Positions 46,192-54,094 of a stretch of 64,000 nucleotides of DNA are shown in pieces (position 1 is the first letter of the stretch; every line of letters starts with the position of its first letter). This stretch comes from Paludibacteraceae bacterium (GTDB lineage: Bacteria > Bacteroidota > Bacteroidia > Bacteroidales > Paludibacteraceae), in the NCBI GenBank assembly GCA_031292565.1, contig JARLGW010000012.1, positions 124,001 through 188,000 on the forward strand, written 5' to 3'. The notes under the pieces are model-generated. The model had not been told where the DNA came from. It ran no database searches and saw only the letters and a program-made list of their open reading frames with translations. Position numbers and translations under genes: made by a program.

Positions 46192-46624
46192 TTTAGATAA
46201 TACTATAAATCATAGAATTGCTACCCTTGCCATATTATTAAAAAGGCAAGTATATAGAATTATTGCAGAGAATAATTTAGAAATAACGCCCGAACAGTGG
46301 GTTATAATGTATTATTTGTGGAAAGAGAATGGATTGTCTATTGGAGAAATAGCTGCAAAATCAAAAAAGGATTTTGGAAATGTTACAAGAATAATTGATA
46401 AGCTTGAGAAATTAGAATATGTAAACAAAAGAAAGAATGATAAAGATAGTAGGATAATTAATATTTATTTATTACCCAAAGCAGAGGATATAAAAGAACC
46501 AATTACAAAATGTTGGGAAAAATCTACAAATATTACTTTAAAAGGAATAAGTGATTCCGAACAAGAAATTTTATTAAATATTTTAAATAAAATCGAGAAC
46601 AATATCTTAGAAAATTTAGAATAA
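46181..46624 (+). CDS. MarR family transcriptional regulator (divergon)
   Basis: Winged-helix dimeric regulator of 147 residues. The N-terminal helix is followed by LEITPEQWVIMYYLWKENGL, the recognition region IGEIAAKSKKDFGNVTRIIDKLEKL and the wing YVNKRKNDKDSRIINIYL. It is translationally coupled to DUF169 and very likely autoregulates through the palindromes at 45418-45458. The ligand is unknown. Confidence 0.9.
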   Translation: MEYNLDNTINHRIATLAILLKRQVYRIIAENNLEITPEQWVIMYYLWKENGLSIGEIAAKSKKDFGNVTRIIDKLEKLEYVNKRKNDKDSRIINIYLLPKAEDIKEPITKCWEKSTNITLKGISDSEQEILLNILNKIENNILENLE

Positions 46625-46629
46625 GAAAC

Positions 46630-46650
46630 CACTTACTGTATTTGTAAGTG
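46630..46650. terminator. Possible terminator between marR and the NlpC/P60 gene
   Basis: CACTTAC (46630) pairs with GTAAGTG (46644) in an 8-base gap between converging stops, with weak T runs. It extends into the end of the NlpC/P60 gene. Confidence 0.45.
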
Positions 46651-47868
46651 ATTTCCTTCTTGTATTCTAGTTGTGCTTAAATGATTCAACTTTTTCAGCT
46701 TTGAAACCGAGGTTTGATTCTTTTCGGCAACCTTGCTAAGAGTTTCCCCTTTTTGTACAATGTAATATGTAGGCGAGTTTGATTGCTTTTTTGCCCCTAT
46801 ATAAAGCTTCTGGTTGGGACGAACCGATGCCGTTGGCAAATTGTTCCACTTGCGTAAATCGTTGGCCGTACAGCCGTATTTTTGTGCTATAACGAAGAGG
46901 TTTTCACCCTTTCTTACATGGTGGATAAGAATTCTTCCTTTTTCTTGTTCCTGTTGGTCGTTTGAATTAACGTCCTGTTCCTGATTATTATTAGCTTGAG
47001 CTTCCTTTGTATTTGTGTCCGAATCGTCGCCATTAAGTTTTATCTCTTGTCCGACTTTTAATTTTTTCGATTTCAGATTATTCCATTCCTTCAGTTGTTT
47101 CAGGCTGCAATTGTATTGTTTGGCTATTGAATAAAGGTTTTGGCCTTTTTCTACTTTTATGGATGAAGGCGTTGCATTAGCTTCTTTTTTTGGAGCATCT
47201 TGTTCTGAATCAGTTTCAGGTACAATTAAAATATTTTCTTTAGGAGCCGGAGCTTTGGCCGGAGTTGGCCGTTGCAAAAATTTAGGTATAAGGTCGTTAT
47301 TATCTTGGCTTATAATCCGTCTGGCGGTTACATAGCGTCTAGTATAATAATCACCGGTACTATTGTCGTTGGAAATACCCGTTCCGTTAGCCGCGTGTAT
47401 GAATGTAAAAGAGCCGTCTTCTTTTACCGAAGAAACAATGCCTACATGACCCACCCTTGATGCCTTGGCATTTCTTCCTTTAAAGAAAACCAAATCACCA
47501 GGTTGTAGCTCATTCTTTGAAACTTCCATTCCAAAAGAGGTCTGAGCACCCGAATTGTGGTCAAGTTTATAGCCGAAGTGGTTGTACACATAGCTGGTAA
47601 ACCCCGAGCAGTCGAAAGAACTTGGTCCGGTCGAACCACTGCAATAAGGCCTGTTCAAGTGTGCAAACGCGAAGGTAAGCAAAGAATCAACTAAAGGATG
47701 TAAGCTATATTGTCCACACGGATTGTAATCCAACGTGGAAGAATATAGAGATGAAGAGGAATGCCTATATGATTTCTTATTCTCTTTATGATGATGTCTT
47801 CCAAAAAGTGCGAAACTTGAAAGAGGAAGCAATATGAAAATGGAAAAAATGGTAAATTTCTTAATCAA
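46633..47868 (-). CDS. Secreted NlpC/P60 peptidoglycan hydrolase with three LysM domains
   Basis: Exported cell-wall endopeptidase of 411 residues. The signal peptide covers about 1-20. The NlpC/P60 domain (about 58-190) has catalytic Cys87 in FDCSGFTSY, His141 in GHVGIV and His158 in FIHAAN. A low-complexity linker leads to LysM repeats at about 237-280, 310-352 and 364-411. They carry VEKGQNLYSIAKQY, VRKGENLFVIAQKY and VQKGETLSKVAEKN. It cleaves stem peptides while the LysM domains hold glycan. It is the last gene of the leftward envelope run. Confidence 0.92.
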   Translation of the reverse strand: MIKKFTIFSIFILLPLSSFALFGRHHHKENKKSYRHSSSSLYSSTLDYNPCGQYSLHPLVDSLLTFAFAHLNRPYCSGSTGPSSFDCSGFTSYVYNHFGYKLDHNSGAQTSFGMEVSKNELQPGDLVFFKGRNAKASRVGHVGIVSSVKEDGSFTFIHAANGTGISNDNSTGDYYTRRYVTARRIISQDNNDLIPKFLQRPTPAKAPAPKENILIVPETDSEQDAPKKEANATPSSIKVEKGQNLYSIAKQYNCSLKQLKEWNNLKSKKLKVGQEIKLNGDDSDTNTKEAQANNNQEQDVNSNDQQEQEKGRILIHHVRKGENLFVIAQKYGCTANDLRKWNNLPTASVRPNQKLYIGAKKQSNSPTYYIVQKGETLSKVAEKNQTSVSKLKKLNHLSTTRIQEGNHLQIQ

Positions 47869-47895
47869 AACAACTGTGATTTAATGGGTTCGACA

Positions 47896-48642
47896 TTAAT
47901 ATATTTTGGCCTCCACGGCGTGAGCTTCTACGTCCGATTCGGGGGTAAGTTCTTTCTCACCTCGTCGGTAATAGTACACTAAACCGTACTTTTGGCACTC
48001 AATTAATCGTTTGTATGGAGACAAATGTACAAATTTTGCTTCAACTTCGTTCCATATTTCCTGAATAATCGCATCTACCGTTTCGCGCATGTTGGCTACA
48101 ATGTCCAAATAGCGACAGGTATTTTGCTGATATATTTTCTGGCTTGTCTTATATTCTTTAAAAATATCGTAATGAACTTTCACCTTGGCAATGGTAGGGT
48201 TAAACATCGGTGTACCCCCTTTGCGCATGCGTTCAGCCTCCCCGTCAATCAGGTTTTGTCCCCATTCTAGCACGGCGGCTTCTGTGCTCAAATCGGGTAC
48301 GGAAAAATTATCCGGGTCGAGCTTGTAAAAAATTTTGTGTTCTTTCTTTATTTCGTTACGAATGATGCAGAGGTTTAGCACCTGTATGAAGTGAGATACG
48401 TACAAACGGGCATTTCGTGCCACATGCTGGTAATCTCTATTTGTAGATACTTGCGAATCAAGAGCTTGTTTGTACTGAGCTTGTGTTTTTTCAAAATTGT
48501 TTAAAGACACCTTGGCTTCATGTACCAACTTATAGGTTAAGGCTAAATCATTTACATCATTGTACTGCTCATGTTGTTCTATGGCTTTCCGTAAAGCACG
48601 CAACCGGGCTTGGTCTGTATTGGGTAATCGTCTGTAAGGCAT
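47896..48642 (-). CDS. Conserved hypothetical alpha-helical protein
   Basis: Not recognised. The 248 residues are charged and predicted mainly helical, with no signal peptide, membrane segment or catalytic motif I can name. The N-terminal half has heptad-like stretches (ALRKAIEQHEQYNDVND, HEAKVSLNNFEKTQAQYKQAL). It lies 13 bases after the prenyl synthase gene and 27 before the NlpC/P60 gene on the same strand, so an envelope-related role is possible. It is not a second DUF4254, despite similar size and composition. Confidence 0.6.
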   Translation of the reverse strand: MPYRRLPNTDQARLRALRKAIEQHEQYNDVNDLALTYKLVHEAKVSLNNFEKTQAQYKQALDSQVSTNRDYQHVARNARLYVSHFIQVLNLCIIRNEIKKEHKIFYKLDPDNFSVPDLSTEAAVLEWGQNLIDGEAERMRKGGTPMFNPTIAKVKVHYDIFKEYKTSQKIYQQNTCRYLDIVANMRETVDAIIQEIWNEVEAKFVHLSPYKRLIECQKYGLVYYYRRGEKELTPESDVEAHAVEAKIY

Positions 48643-48655
48643 AGGCTTATAATTT

Positions 48656-49633
48656 TTAAACTTCTCTAAACATTAATTTGTTTGCCAATTGAGAGAGTTG
48701 CTTCTTTTTTTCTTCCTGTACGTTTACTTTTGCTAAATGGCTCAAGGCAATAGCAAAGTATTCATCCATTTTTTCTTCACAAATCGTTTTTGTTCCGGTT
48801 TGATTGTATATTTCCGTTACCGCTTTTATTTTTGTTTCAGGGTTTTCCGTTTCTTCTTCCGAGAGCCAATAGGCTAATTTTTCATTTTGTGAGTTGTCCG
48901 CCTTATCCAACGCTTTTATCAGCAAATACGTTTTCTTGTTGCAAAGGATATCGCCACCTATTTGTTTGCCAAAAGTTTCAGGGTTACCATATACATCCAG
49001 CAAATCGTCTTTTAGTTGGAATGCCAGTCCGATATTAATCCCGAAGTCGTACAGTCGCTGTGCATCCACGGCATCAGCGCCTCCTACCAAAGCTCCTATT
49101 TTAAGGCAAGCCGCCAGTAGCACGGCTGTTTTGAGGCGAATCATTTCCAAATACTCTTCTTCGGAAACGTTTTTTCTAGATTCAAAATCCATATCCAATT
49201 GTTGTCCTTCGCAAACTTCCAACGCTGTTTTTGAAAAGAGAGCCAACGCTTCGGTAAGCTTTTCTTCGGGTATTTGAGCTATGTATTGATACGCTTTTAT
49301 CAACATCGCGTCGCCCGAAAGAATGGCTGTGCTCTCATTCCATTTCATGTGTACCGTGGGCTGATTTCTCCTTACCGGGGCTTTGTCCATAATGTCGTCA
49401 TGCAACAAAGTGAAATTATGAAAAACTTCCAACCCGATGGCGGCACTTGTAACCGATTGAATATTATCAGTAAATAAATTGGCTGCCAGTAGCGTCAATG
49501 TCGGACGGATCCTTTTTCCTCCCAGTGCAAGGACATAGCCAATAGGAGCGTATAAACCAGTTGGTTCATCATCCCAATGAATATTGTCAAACAGCTGGCT
49601 TACAATTTCTTGCGTTTGCTCAACAGTGTACAT
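48656..49633 (-). CDS. Polyprenyl diphosphate synthase
   Basis: Trans-isoprenyl diphosphate synthase of 325 residues making a C15-C40 chain for quinones or other isoprenoids. The first aspartate-rich motif is DDIMD (79-83, LLHDDIMDKAPVRR) and the second is LKDDLLDVYG. The GGKRIRP motif binds the diphosphate of IPP. The residues before the first Asp motif (HNFTLL) hint at a medium or long chain, but length cannot be fixed. It lies downstream of ddl with a 229-base gap. Confidence 0.9.
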   Translation of the reverse strand: MYTVEQTQEIVSQLFDNIHWDDEPTGLYAPIGYVLALGGKRIRPTLTLLAANLFTDNIQSVTSAAIGLEVFHNFTLLHDDIMDKAPVRRNQPTVHMKWNESTAILSGDAMLIKAYQYIAQIPEEKLTEALALFSKTALEVCEGQQLDMDFESRKNVSEEEYLEMIRLKTAVLLAACLKIGALVGGADAVDAQRLYDFGINIGLAFQLKDDLLDVYGNPETFGKQIGGDILCNKKTYLLIKALDKADNSQNEKLAYWLSEEETENPETKIKAVTEIYNQTGTKTICEEKMDEYFAIALSHLAKVNVQEEKKKQLSQLANKLMFREV

Positions 49634-49862
49634 AAAATTTTATTCTTTACAATGACTAAAATACAAGAAAAAATTAATACTTGCGAAAAAACTTATCAAC
49701 AATTGTTTTTTTGGAGTATTCGCAACGATAAAAAGGGCGGTTCAGCAAAAAATAAATATTTATATAAACACAAAAACCACGTTTTTCATGAAGAAATAAT
49801 TCTCCGAAAACATGGTTTTTGTGAAATAAAAATTCAGTTTTTATTCGCGAATGGACATTTTT
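49634..49862. other. Gap with long inverted repeat between ddl and the prenyl synthase
   Basis: CAAAAACCACGTTTT (49771-49785) pairs with AAAACATGGTTTTTG (49807-49821) with one mismatch across 21 bases. It lies downstream of ddl and could end its transcript. Nothing else is recognised. Confidence 0.45.
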
Positions 49863-50846
49863 TTATTTTTTGCTGATGGCAAATTCAATAATGTCGTCCA
49901 TAATATCTTTGATGTCTAACCCGGCAGCTTTAATTTGCTGTGGAATAAAGCTTGTGGCAGTCATTCCCGGTGTAGTGTTTATTTCAAGCAGGTTAATTAC
50001 ATCGCCTTCCGTGATGATGTAGTCGATACGCACAATGCCTTTGCACCCGATAATATCGTAAATGGCTAGCGTGAGTTTCTGCACTCGTGCGGTTAATTCG
50101 GCTGAAAGGCGGGCAGGGGTAATTTCCTCCACCTGACCGTTGTATTTGGCATCGAAATCGAAAAATTCATTGTGGCTTACCACTTCGGTAATAGGGAAAG
50201 CCACTTCTTTTTTGTCCGTTTTATACACGCCGCAGGTAATTTCCGTGCCTTGCATAAAGCATTCTATAATTACCTGATCGCCTTCTTTGAAAGCTTTTTC
50301 TACCGCACCGGCTACTTCGGCCACGTTTTTCACTTTCGTCACTCCGAAGCTAGAACCACCCACGTTGGGTTTTATAAAGCAAGGCAACCCTAAACGATCT
50401 ACAATGGTTTGTGCATCTACTTTTTGTCCTTTGCGAATGAGTGCGGAATCGGCCACTTTTACGCCAAAGCTTTTTAAGTAGTTATTGCAAGTAAACTTGT
50501 TGAAGGTGATGGCGGCAGCCAGCACGTCACAACAACTGTATGGCATACCTATCATTTCAAAGTAGCCTTGTAGCTTGCCGTCTTCGCCGGGAATGCCGTG
50601 AATAGTGATGTAGGCGCAATCGAACGTAATCTTTTTGCCATCCAGCGTGAAGCTAAAATCGTTTTTGTCGATGGGCAATTCTTTGCCTTCTTCCAACTGA
50701 ACGCTCCAGTTATTGGCTTGAATAATAACGATATATAGATTATATTTTTCTTTATCGATAAAGGAGTAAAGACCTTGTGCACTTTTGAGCGACACAACTA
50801 CTTCCGATTGATCTCCCCCGGCAACAATAGCAATGTTTTTTTTCAT
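49863..50846 (-). CDS. ddl: D-alanine--D-alanine ligase
   Basis: ATP-grasp enzyme making the D-Ala-D-Ala end of peptidoglycan precursors. The 327 residues are typical. Seen: the N-terminal VAGGDQSEVVVSLKSAQ with the substrate Glu15, PCFIKPNVGGSSFGVTKV for ATP, and the C-terminal LLEINTTPGMTATSFIPQ, where Glu and Asn bind magnesium. It has its own -7 box (50873-50880), although it follows rluD on the same strand. Confidence 0.95.
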   Translation of the reverse strand: MKKNIAIVAGGDQSEVVVSLKSAQGLYSFIDKEKYNLYIVIIQANNWSVQLEEGKELPIDKNDFSFTLDGKKITFDCAYITIHGIPGEDGKLQGYFEMIGMPYSCCDVLAAAITFNKFTCNNYLKSFGVKVADSALIRKGQKVDAQTIVDRLGLPCFIKPNVGGSSFGVTKVKNVAEVAGAVEKAFKEGDQVIIECFMQGTEITCGVYKTDKKEVAFPITEVVSHNEFFDFDAKYNGQVEEITPARLSAELTARVQKLTLAIYDIIGCKGIVRIDYIITEGDVINLLEINTTPGMTATSFIPQQIKAAGLDIKDIMDDIIEFAISKK

Positions 50847-50872
50847 TTTCCGTTCTTTTTGAATTGTGGGTG

Positions 50873-50880
50873 CAAAGATA
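50873..50880 (-). promoter_or_regulatory. -7 box of ddl
   Basis: TATCTTTG on the minus strand, 26 bases before the ddl ATG. The AT-rich stretch behind it (50890-50925) contains AATTTATAATT twice. Confidence 0.55.
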
Positions 50881-50970
50881 AGAACTAATGATTAATTCGT
50901 AATTTATAATTCATAATTTATAATTGGGAAAATGGAAGTAGGGGGGAGTCTCTTCGGCTACCTTCGGCTT

Positions 50971-52044
50971 TTATTCCACAGGTCTGCTAGAAATATATCC
51001 GCGCCATTTTTCTATTAAAGCCTGCATGTCCTGCGGAATTTCGGAATTGAAAAGCATAAATTCGCCTGTGCGGGGATGAATGAAACCCAGTTCTTTGGCA
51101 TGCAGAGCCTGCCGTGGGCATATTTCAAAGCAATTGTGTACGAAGGTTTTATACTTGGCAAAGGTGGTGCCACGCAGCACATCGTTGCCGCCATAGCGAG
51201 CATCGTTAAAAAGCGTGTGACCTATGTGCTTCATGTGTACACGTATTTGGTGCGTGCGGCCTGTTTCCAAGCGGCATTCAATAAGGGTTACATACCCCAG
51301 GTGTTCCAATACCGTGTAATGGGTCACAGCATGCTTGCCAAGCTCACTGTCCGGCGGAAACACGGCCATTTGCATGCGGTCTTTCGGGTTGCGGCCAATA
51401 TTTCCTTCTACGGTTCCTTCCTCATTTTCCACGTTACCCCACACCAAGGCTACATAGCGGCGGTGGGTTGTTTTGTCAAAAAATTGTTTGGAGAGTTTGG
51501 TCTTCGCGTTCTCGTTTTTCGCTATTAGCAATAAGCCGGATGTATCTTTATCTATTCGATGCACCAATCCCAAGCGAGGGTCGGTTACATCAAAATCGGG
51601 GTTATCTTTCATGTGCCAGGCTATGGCATTGAGCAGCGTACCCTCAAAATTGCCGAACCCCGGATGCACCACCAGTCCCGGTTGTTTGTTTACAATCAGC
51701 AAATCCTCGTCTTCATACACGATGTTGATAGGAATATCTTGTGGGATAATCTCGAATTCGTTCGGAGGATAGGCCATTTGAATGGAAATTACATCCAATG
51801 GTTTTATCCGGTAGTTGGATTTCACGGGTTTCCCGTTCACCAATATGGCCTGTGCTTCGGCAGCTGCTTGAATGCGGTTTCGCGAAACATCGGGCATGGT
51901 GTTTACCAAATATTTGTCAATGCGGGTTAACGATTGCCCTTTATCTACTACAAAACGATGGTGCTCAAACAGTTCTTGTTCGGGGGCACTGCCCTCAAGT
52001 TCGTCCAATTCGTCTTCCAATTCCGGTACAAAGTCTTCAGCCAT
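50971..52044 (-). CDS. rluD: RluD-type 23S rRNA pseudouridine synthase
   Basis: Makes pseudouridine in rRNA (by homology to RluD, helix 69 of 23S). An acidic N-terminal extension of about 28 residues precedes an S4 RNA-binding domain (about 38-90). The catalytic domain has Asp165 in VHRIDKDTSG, where Ile stands for the usual Leu. GRTHQIRVHMKHIGH follows. It lies 6 bases after the PASTA gene, as is common in Bacteroidetes. RluC-type specificity cannot be excluded. Confidence 0.9.
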   Translation of the reverse strand: MAEDFVPELEDELDELEGSAPEQELFEHHRFVVDKGQSLTRIDKYLVNTMPDVSRNRIQAAAEAQAILVNGKPVKSNYRIKPLDVISIQMAYPPNEFEIIPQDIPINIVYEDEDLLIVNKQPGLVVHPGFGNFEGTLLNAIAWHMKDNPDFDVTDPRLGLVHRIDKDTSGLLLIAKNENAKTKLSKQFFDKTTHRRYVALVWGNVENEEGTVEGNIGRNPKDRMQMAVFPPDSELGKHAVTHYTVLEHLGYVTLIECRLETGRTHQIRVHMKHIGHTLFNDARYGGNDVLRGTTFAKYKTFVHNCFEICPRQALHAKELGFIHPRTGEFMLFNSEIPQDMQALIEKWRGYISSRPVE

Positions 52045-52050
52045 TCATGC

Positions 52051-52938
52051 TTATTTAAAGAATTCCTCTATATCTTTTTTGTTCTGGGTTTGAGGCTTTT
52101 TTACAGAATCTTGTTTTGTAGCATATTCTTCTTCCGGTTCGGATAGTAGGGATTTGTCTTTGGTTAACCAGATATTAATGGAACTTCCTATTTTTATAGG
52201 GGTACCTTTTATAGGGTCTTGTTTGTACACAAAGAAGAGTGCCGAATCCGCCTTACTCTTAGGTGCAACATCAAATTGAGCACTGCGAATACTTAACGAG
52301 TCGCTGTTGGCTTGTTTAATAGCGGCATCGTATTTTAATCCATGAAAACTTGGGGTAGGTACTTCTTTGCCTACACCTACGTTGCCACCTACAACTAAAA
52401 TTACGCCGGTTTCCCTTCTTATTTTGGTTCCCGGAGCTATAATTTTTCCGCCACACTTAACGTCTTGAACCAGATCTTTATATTCGGAAGGAACATATTC
52501 AACACCGATTACTTTTAAGCCCTGAGATTCCAATGTTGCCTTGGCATTACGATATGACAAATCGCGTACGTCGGGCAATGAAATCATGGGTTTTGCGTAT
52601 GAATTTATGATCAGGTAAACGTCCCGATATCTTTTTATTTTTTCGTTGGCCGCGGGGGTTTGTTCTACAATCGTACCCGGAGGCAGTTGAGGCATGTAAA
52701 CGGAATCCACAACCTCGTAGGTTAAATCCATATCGTTGAGCACTTCCATGGCTTTGTCCAGCTTCATTCCCTTTAGGTTGGGTACTTCTATTGATTCGCC
52801 GTGGTGAGTGTAAAAGCGTAAAGATAATAATGCTATCATGGCTAAAAATACAATAACTCCTATGGCTATACCTAAATGTTTAAGGAATTGTTTGCTAAAA
52901 ATGAATTTGAGAAGCTCATTTATTTTTTTAGAATCCAT
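52051..52938 (-). CDS. PASTA domain membrane protein
   Basis: Single-pass protein of 295 residues: a short cytosolic part, a membrane helix at about 22-44, then three PASTA domains outside the cytoplasm (about 48-112, 115-188, 193-264). Typical phrases are VPNLKGMKLDKAMEVLNDM, LPDVRDLSYRNAKATLESQG and TPSFHGLKYDAAIKQAN. It has no kinase domain, unlike PASTA Ser/Thr kinases or PBPs. It may sense or bind peptidoglycan. First gene of the PASTA - rluD - ddl set. Confidence 0.88.
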   Translation of the reverse strand: MDSKKINELLKFIFSKQFLKHLGIAIGVIVFLAMIALLSLRFYTHHGESIEVPNLKGMKLDKAMEVLNDMDLTYEVVDSVYMPQLPPGTIVEQTPAANEKIKRYRDVYLIINSYAKPMISLPDVRDLSYRNAKATLESQGLKVIGVEYVPSEYKDLVQDVKCGGKIIAPGTKIRRETGVILVVGGNVGVGKEVPTPSFHGLKYDAAIKQANSDSLSIRSAQFDVAPKSKADSALFFVYKQDPIKGTPIKIGSSINIWLTKDKSLLSEPEEEYATKQDSVKKPQTQNKKDIEEFFK

Positions 52939-53013
52939 AATGCTGAATTTTCAACTTGTTATTTTTTTTGACAGGTCAAAATTATAAAAAAATCGTCAGA
53001 AACAGCTATAAAC

Positions 53014-53050
53014 AAAAAAAGTAAAGGCCTAATATTAAGCCTTTACTTTT
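53014..53050 (-). terminator. Terminator of rpmH
   Basis: Minus strand: AAAAGTAAAGGC pairs with GCCTTTACTTTT around a 10-base loop, with TTTTTTT at the end. Confidence 0.85.
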
Positions 53051-53071
53051 AAGTATCTTGCTAAAGCAAAA

Positions 53072-53227
53072 TTATTTTCCTTTTACTTCGTCAGAAACGC
53101 TAAGTTTGGTTCTGTTTTTAGCTCTGCGTGCAGCTAATACACGACGACCATTAGCACTAGCCATTCTTTCACGGAATCCGTGTTTGTTTTTTCTTTTTCT
53201 GTTCGAAGGTTGAAATGTTCTTTTCAT
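53072..53227 (-). CDS. rpmH: 50S ribosomal protein L34
   Basis: The minus strand encodes 51 residues beginning [20 protein letters not shown], with [19 protein letters not shown] following. This is an unmistakable L34, a basic protein of the large ribosomal subunit. It has its own consensus promoter and terminator, so it is a single-gene unit. The usual bacterial partner rnpA is 7.4 kb away on the same strand, with yidD beside it. Confidence 0.97.
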   Translation of the reverse strand: MKRTFQPSNRKRKNKHGFRERMASANGRRVLAARRAKNRTKLSVSDEVKGK

Positions 53228-53276
53228 TGCCGCCTATATAAATTTGTTTAATACTTTACTTTCCCTTTTGGGTTTG

Positions 53277-53307
53277 CAAAGATAGGTAAGATTTCGTACT
53301 TACCAAA
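53277..53307 (-). promoter_or_regulatory. Consensus promoter of rpmH with palindromic spacer
   Basis: Minus strand: TTTG (53304-53307), a 19-base spacer, TATCTTTG (53277-53284). The spacer is almost wholly an inverted repeat GGTAAG-8-CTTACC (53285-53304). The leader is about 45 bases. The remaining bases to 53412 show nothing else. Confidence 0.72.
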
Positions 53308-53412
53308 TTCTTATTGTTGAAAAGTAATATTATTTTTTCTTGTCTATGTAAAAAAACTTTTTTACAAGGGCATTTTTACTCTGGTGCCTGAGCAAAGTCG
53401 AAGGCAACCATG

Positions 53413-54051
53413 CTATTTTACCCGCTTCGTGTTGTAGAAAAACAACACGTTTTGTGCCGGCCATTGTTTTTTAATGACGCGATGGAAGGCCGTGCGGAAT
53501 TTTATATTCGAGTTGTTTATCCTGCTGGATTGAATTATGAATGGACCGTTCTGTTGCAAGCTGTCCTGCTCTATTTCCGAAGGCATTACACATACTATAT
53601 GCCCGGCTCGCTGCGGGTTGGGGTTTTTGTACGTGGCCACTACCATGTAGCCTTGGTTGGCATATTGTTGTGCGGTTTTGTAGTCTGTCTTATTTAGCTG
53701 TCGCCATCCGTTTACTTTCCCTTTGGCTGAGAGTAACCAGTTGTATTGTGCGTTGGCTAGTAGCTCCTGTTCGTGTTCCGGCGGGCGAAGTATGTAAATG
53801 CCCATGCGGTCGCACGCTGCTGCTACAAAGGCACTGCAATGGGTGGTGTTTTCGGTGGTAGCATTCGGGTCGTCCTGCTTTCCGGTGCGCCAATCTACAT
53901 GTTGCCCGTTGAGCCAACCTGTTTCAATGTGCATGTTAAGGTATAGCTTTTGTAGTTTCAGCCCTAACGAATCGGGCTTTAAAAGCTGCTGGGAAAACGC
54001 GAATGAAAAACCAAGGAGCAAAAAACTCATTATGAAGCAGATTCTTTTCAT
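53413..54051 (-). CDS. Secreted papain-like (NlpC/CHAP-type) hypothetical protein
   Basis: Exported protein of 212 residues with a signal peptide (CFIMSFLLLGFSFAFS). It is not clearly a named family. THCSAFVAAACDRMGIYI supplies a helix-borne Cys, and AGHIVCVMPSE, about 75 residues later, a strand-borne His. That is the order and setting of the NlpC/P60-CHAP papain-like fold used by cell-wall amidases and peptidases. Substrate unknown. It is preceded on its strand by the ABC-2 permease, 43 bases away. Confidence 0.62.
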   Translation of the reverse strand: MKRICFIMSFLLLGFSFAFSQQLLKPDSLGLKLQKLYLNMHIETGWLNGQHVDWRTGKQDDPNATTENTTHCSAFVAAACDRMGIYILRPPEHEQELLANAQYNWLLSAKGKVNGWRQLNKTDYKTAQQYANQGYMVVATYKNPNPQRAGHIVCVMPSEIEQDSLQQNGPFIIQSSRINNSNIKFRTAFHRVIKKQWPAQNVLFFYNTKRVK

Positions 54052-54094
54052 ACTGACTTAAATTTTGTTCCAAAGTTAATCAAAACAAGGATCT

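Noticed and set aside
47896-48642. Second DUF4254 gene
   Set aside because: Size and helical character are similar but the DUF4254 landmarks (DYHxTD near the start, KNWIDTVQWHLED) are missing.
49577-49876. Open frame of about 99 codons on the plus strand between ddl and the prenyl synthase
   Set aside because: It overlaps the start of the prenyl synthase on the other strand, is AT-driven, has no recognisable motif, and includes both arms of an inverted repeat.
50887-50925. Direct repeats of AATTTATAATT behind the ddl promoter
   Set aside because: Simple AT-rich low-complexity sequence common in such gaps; no evidence of a functional array.
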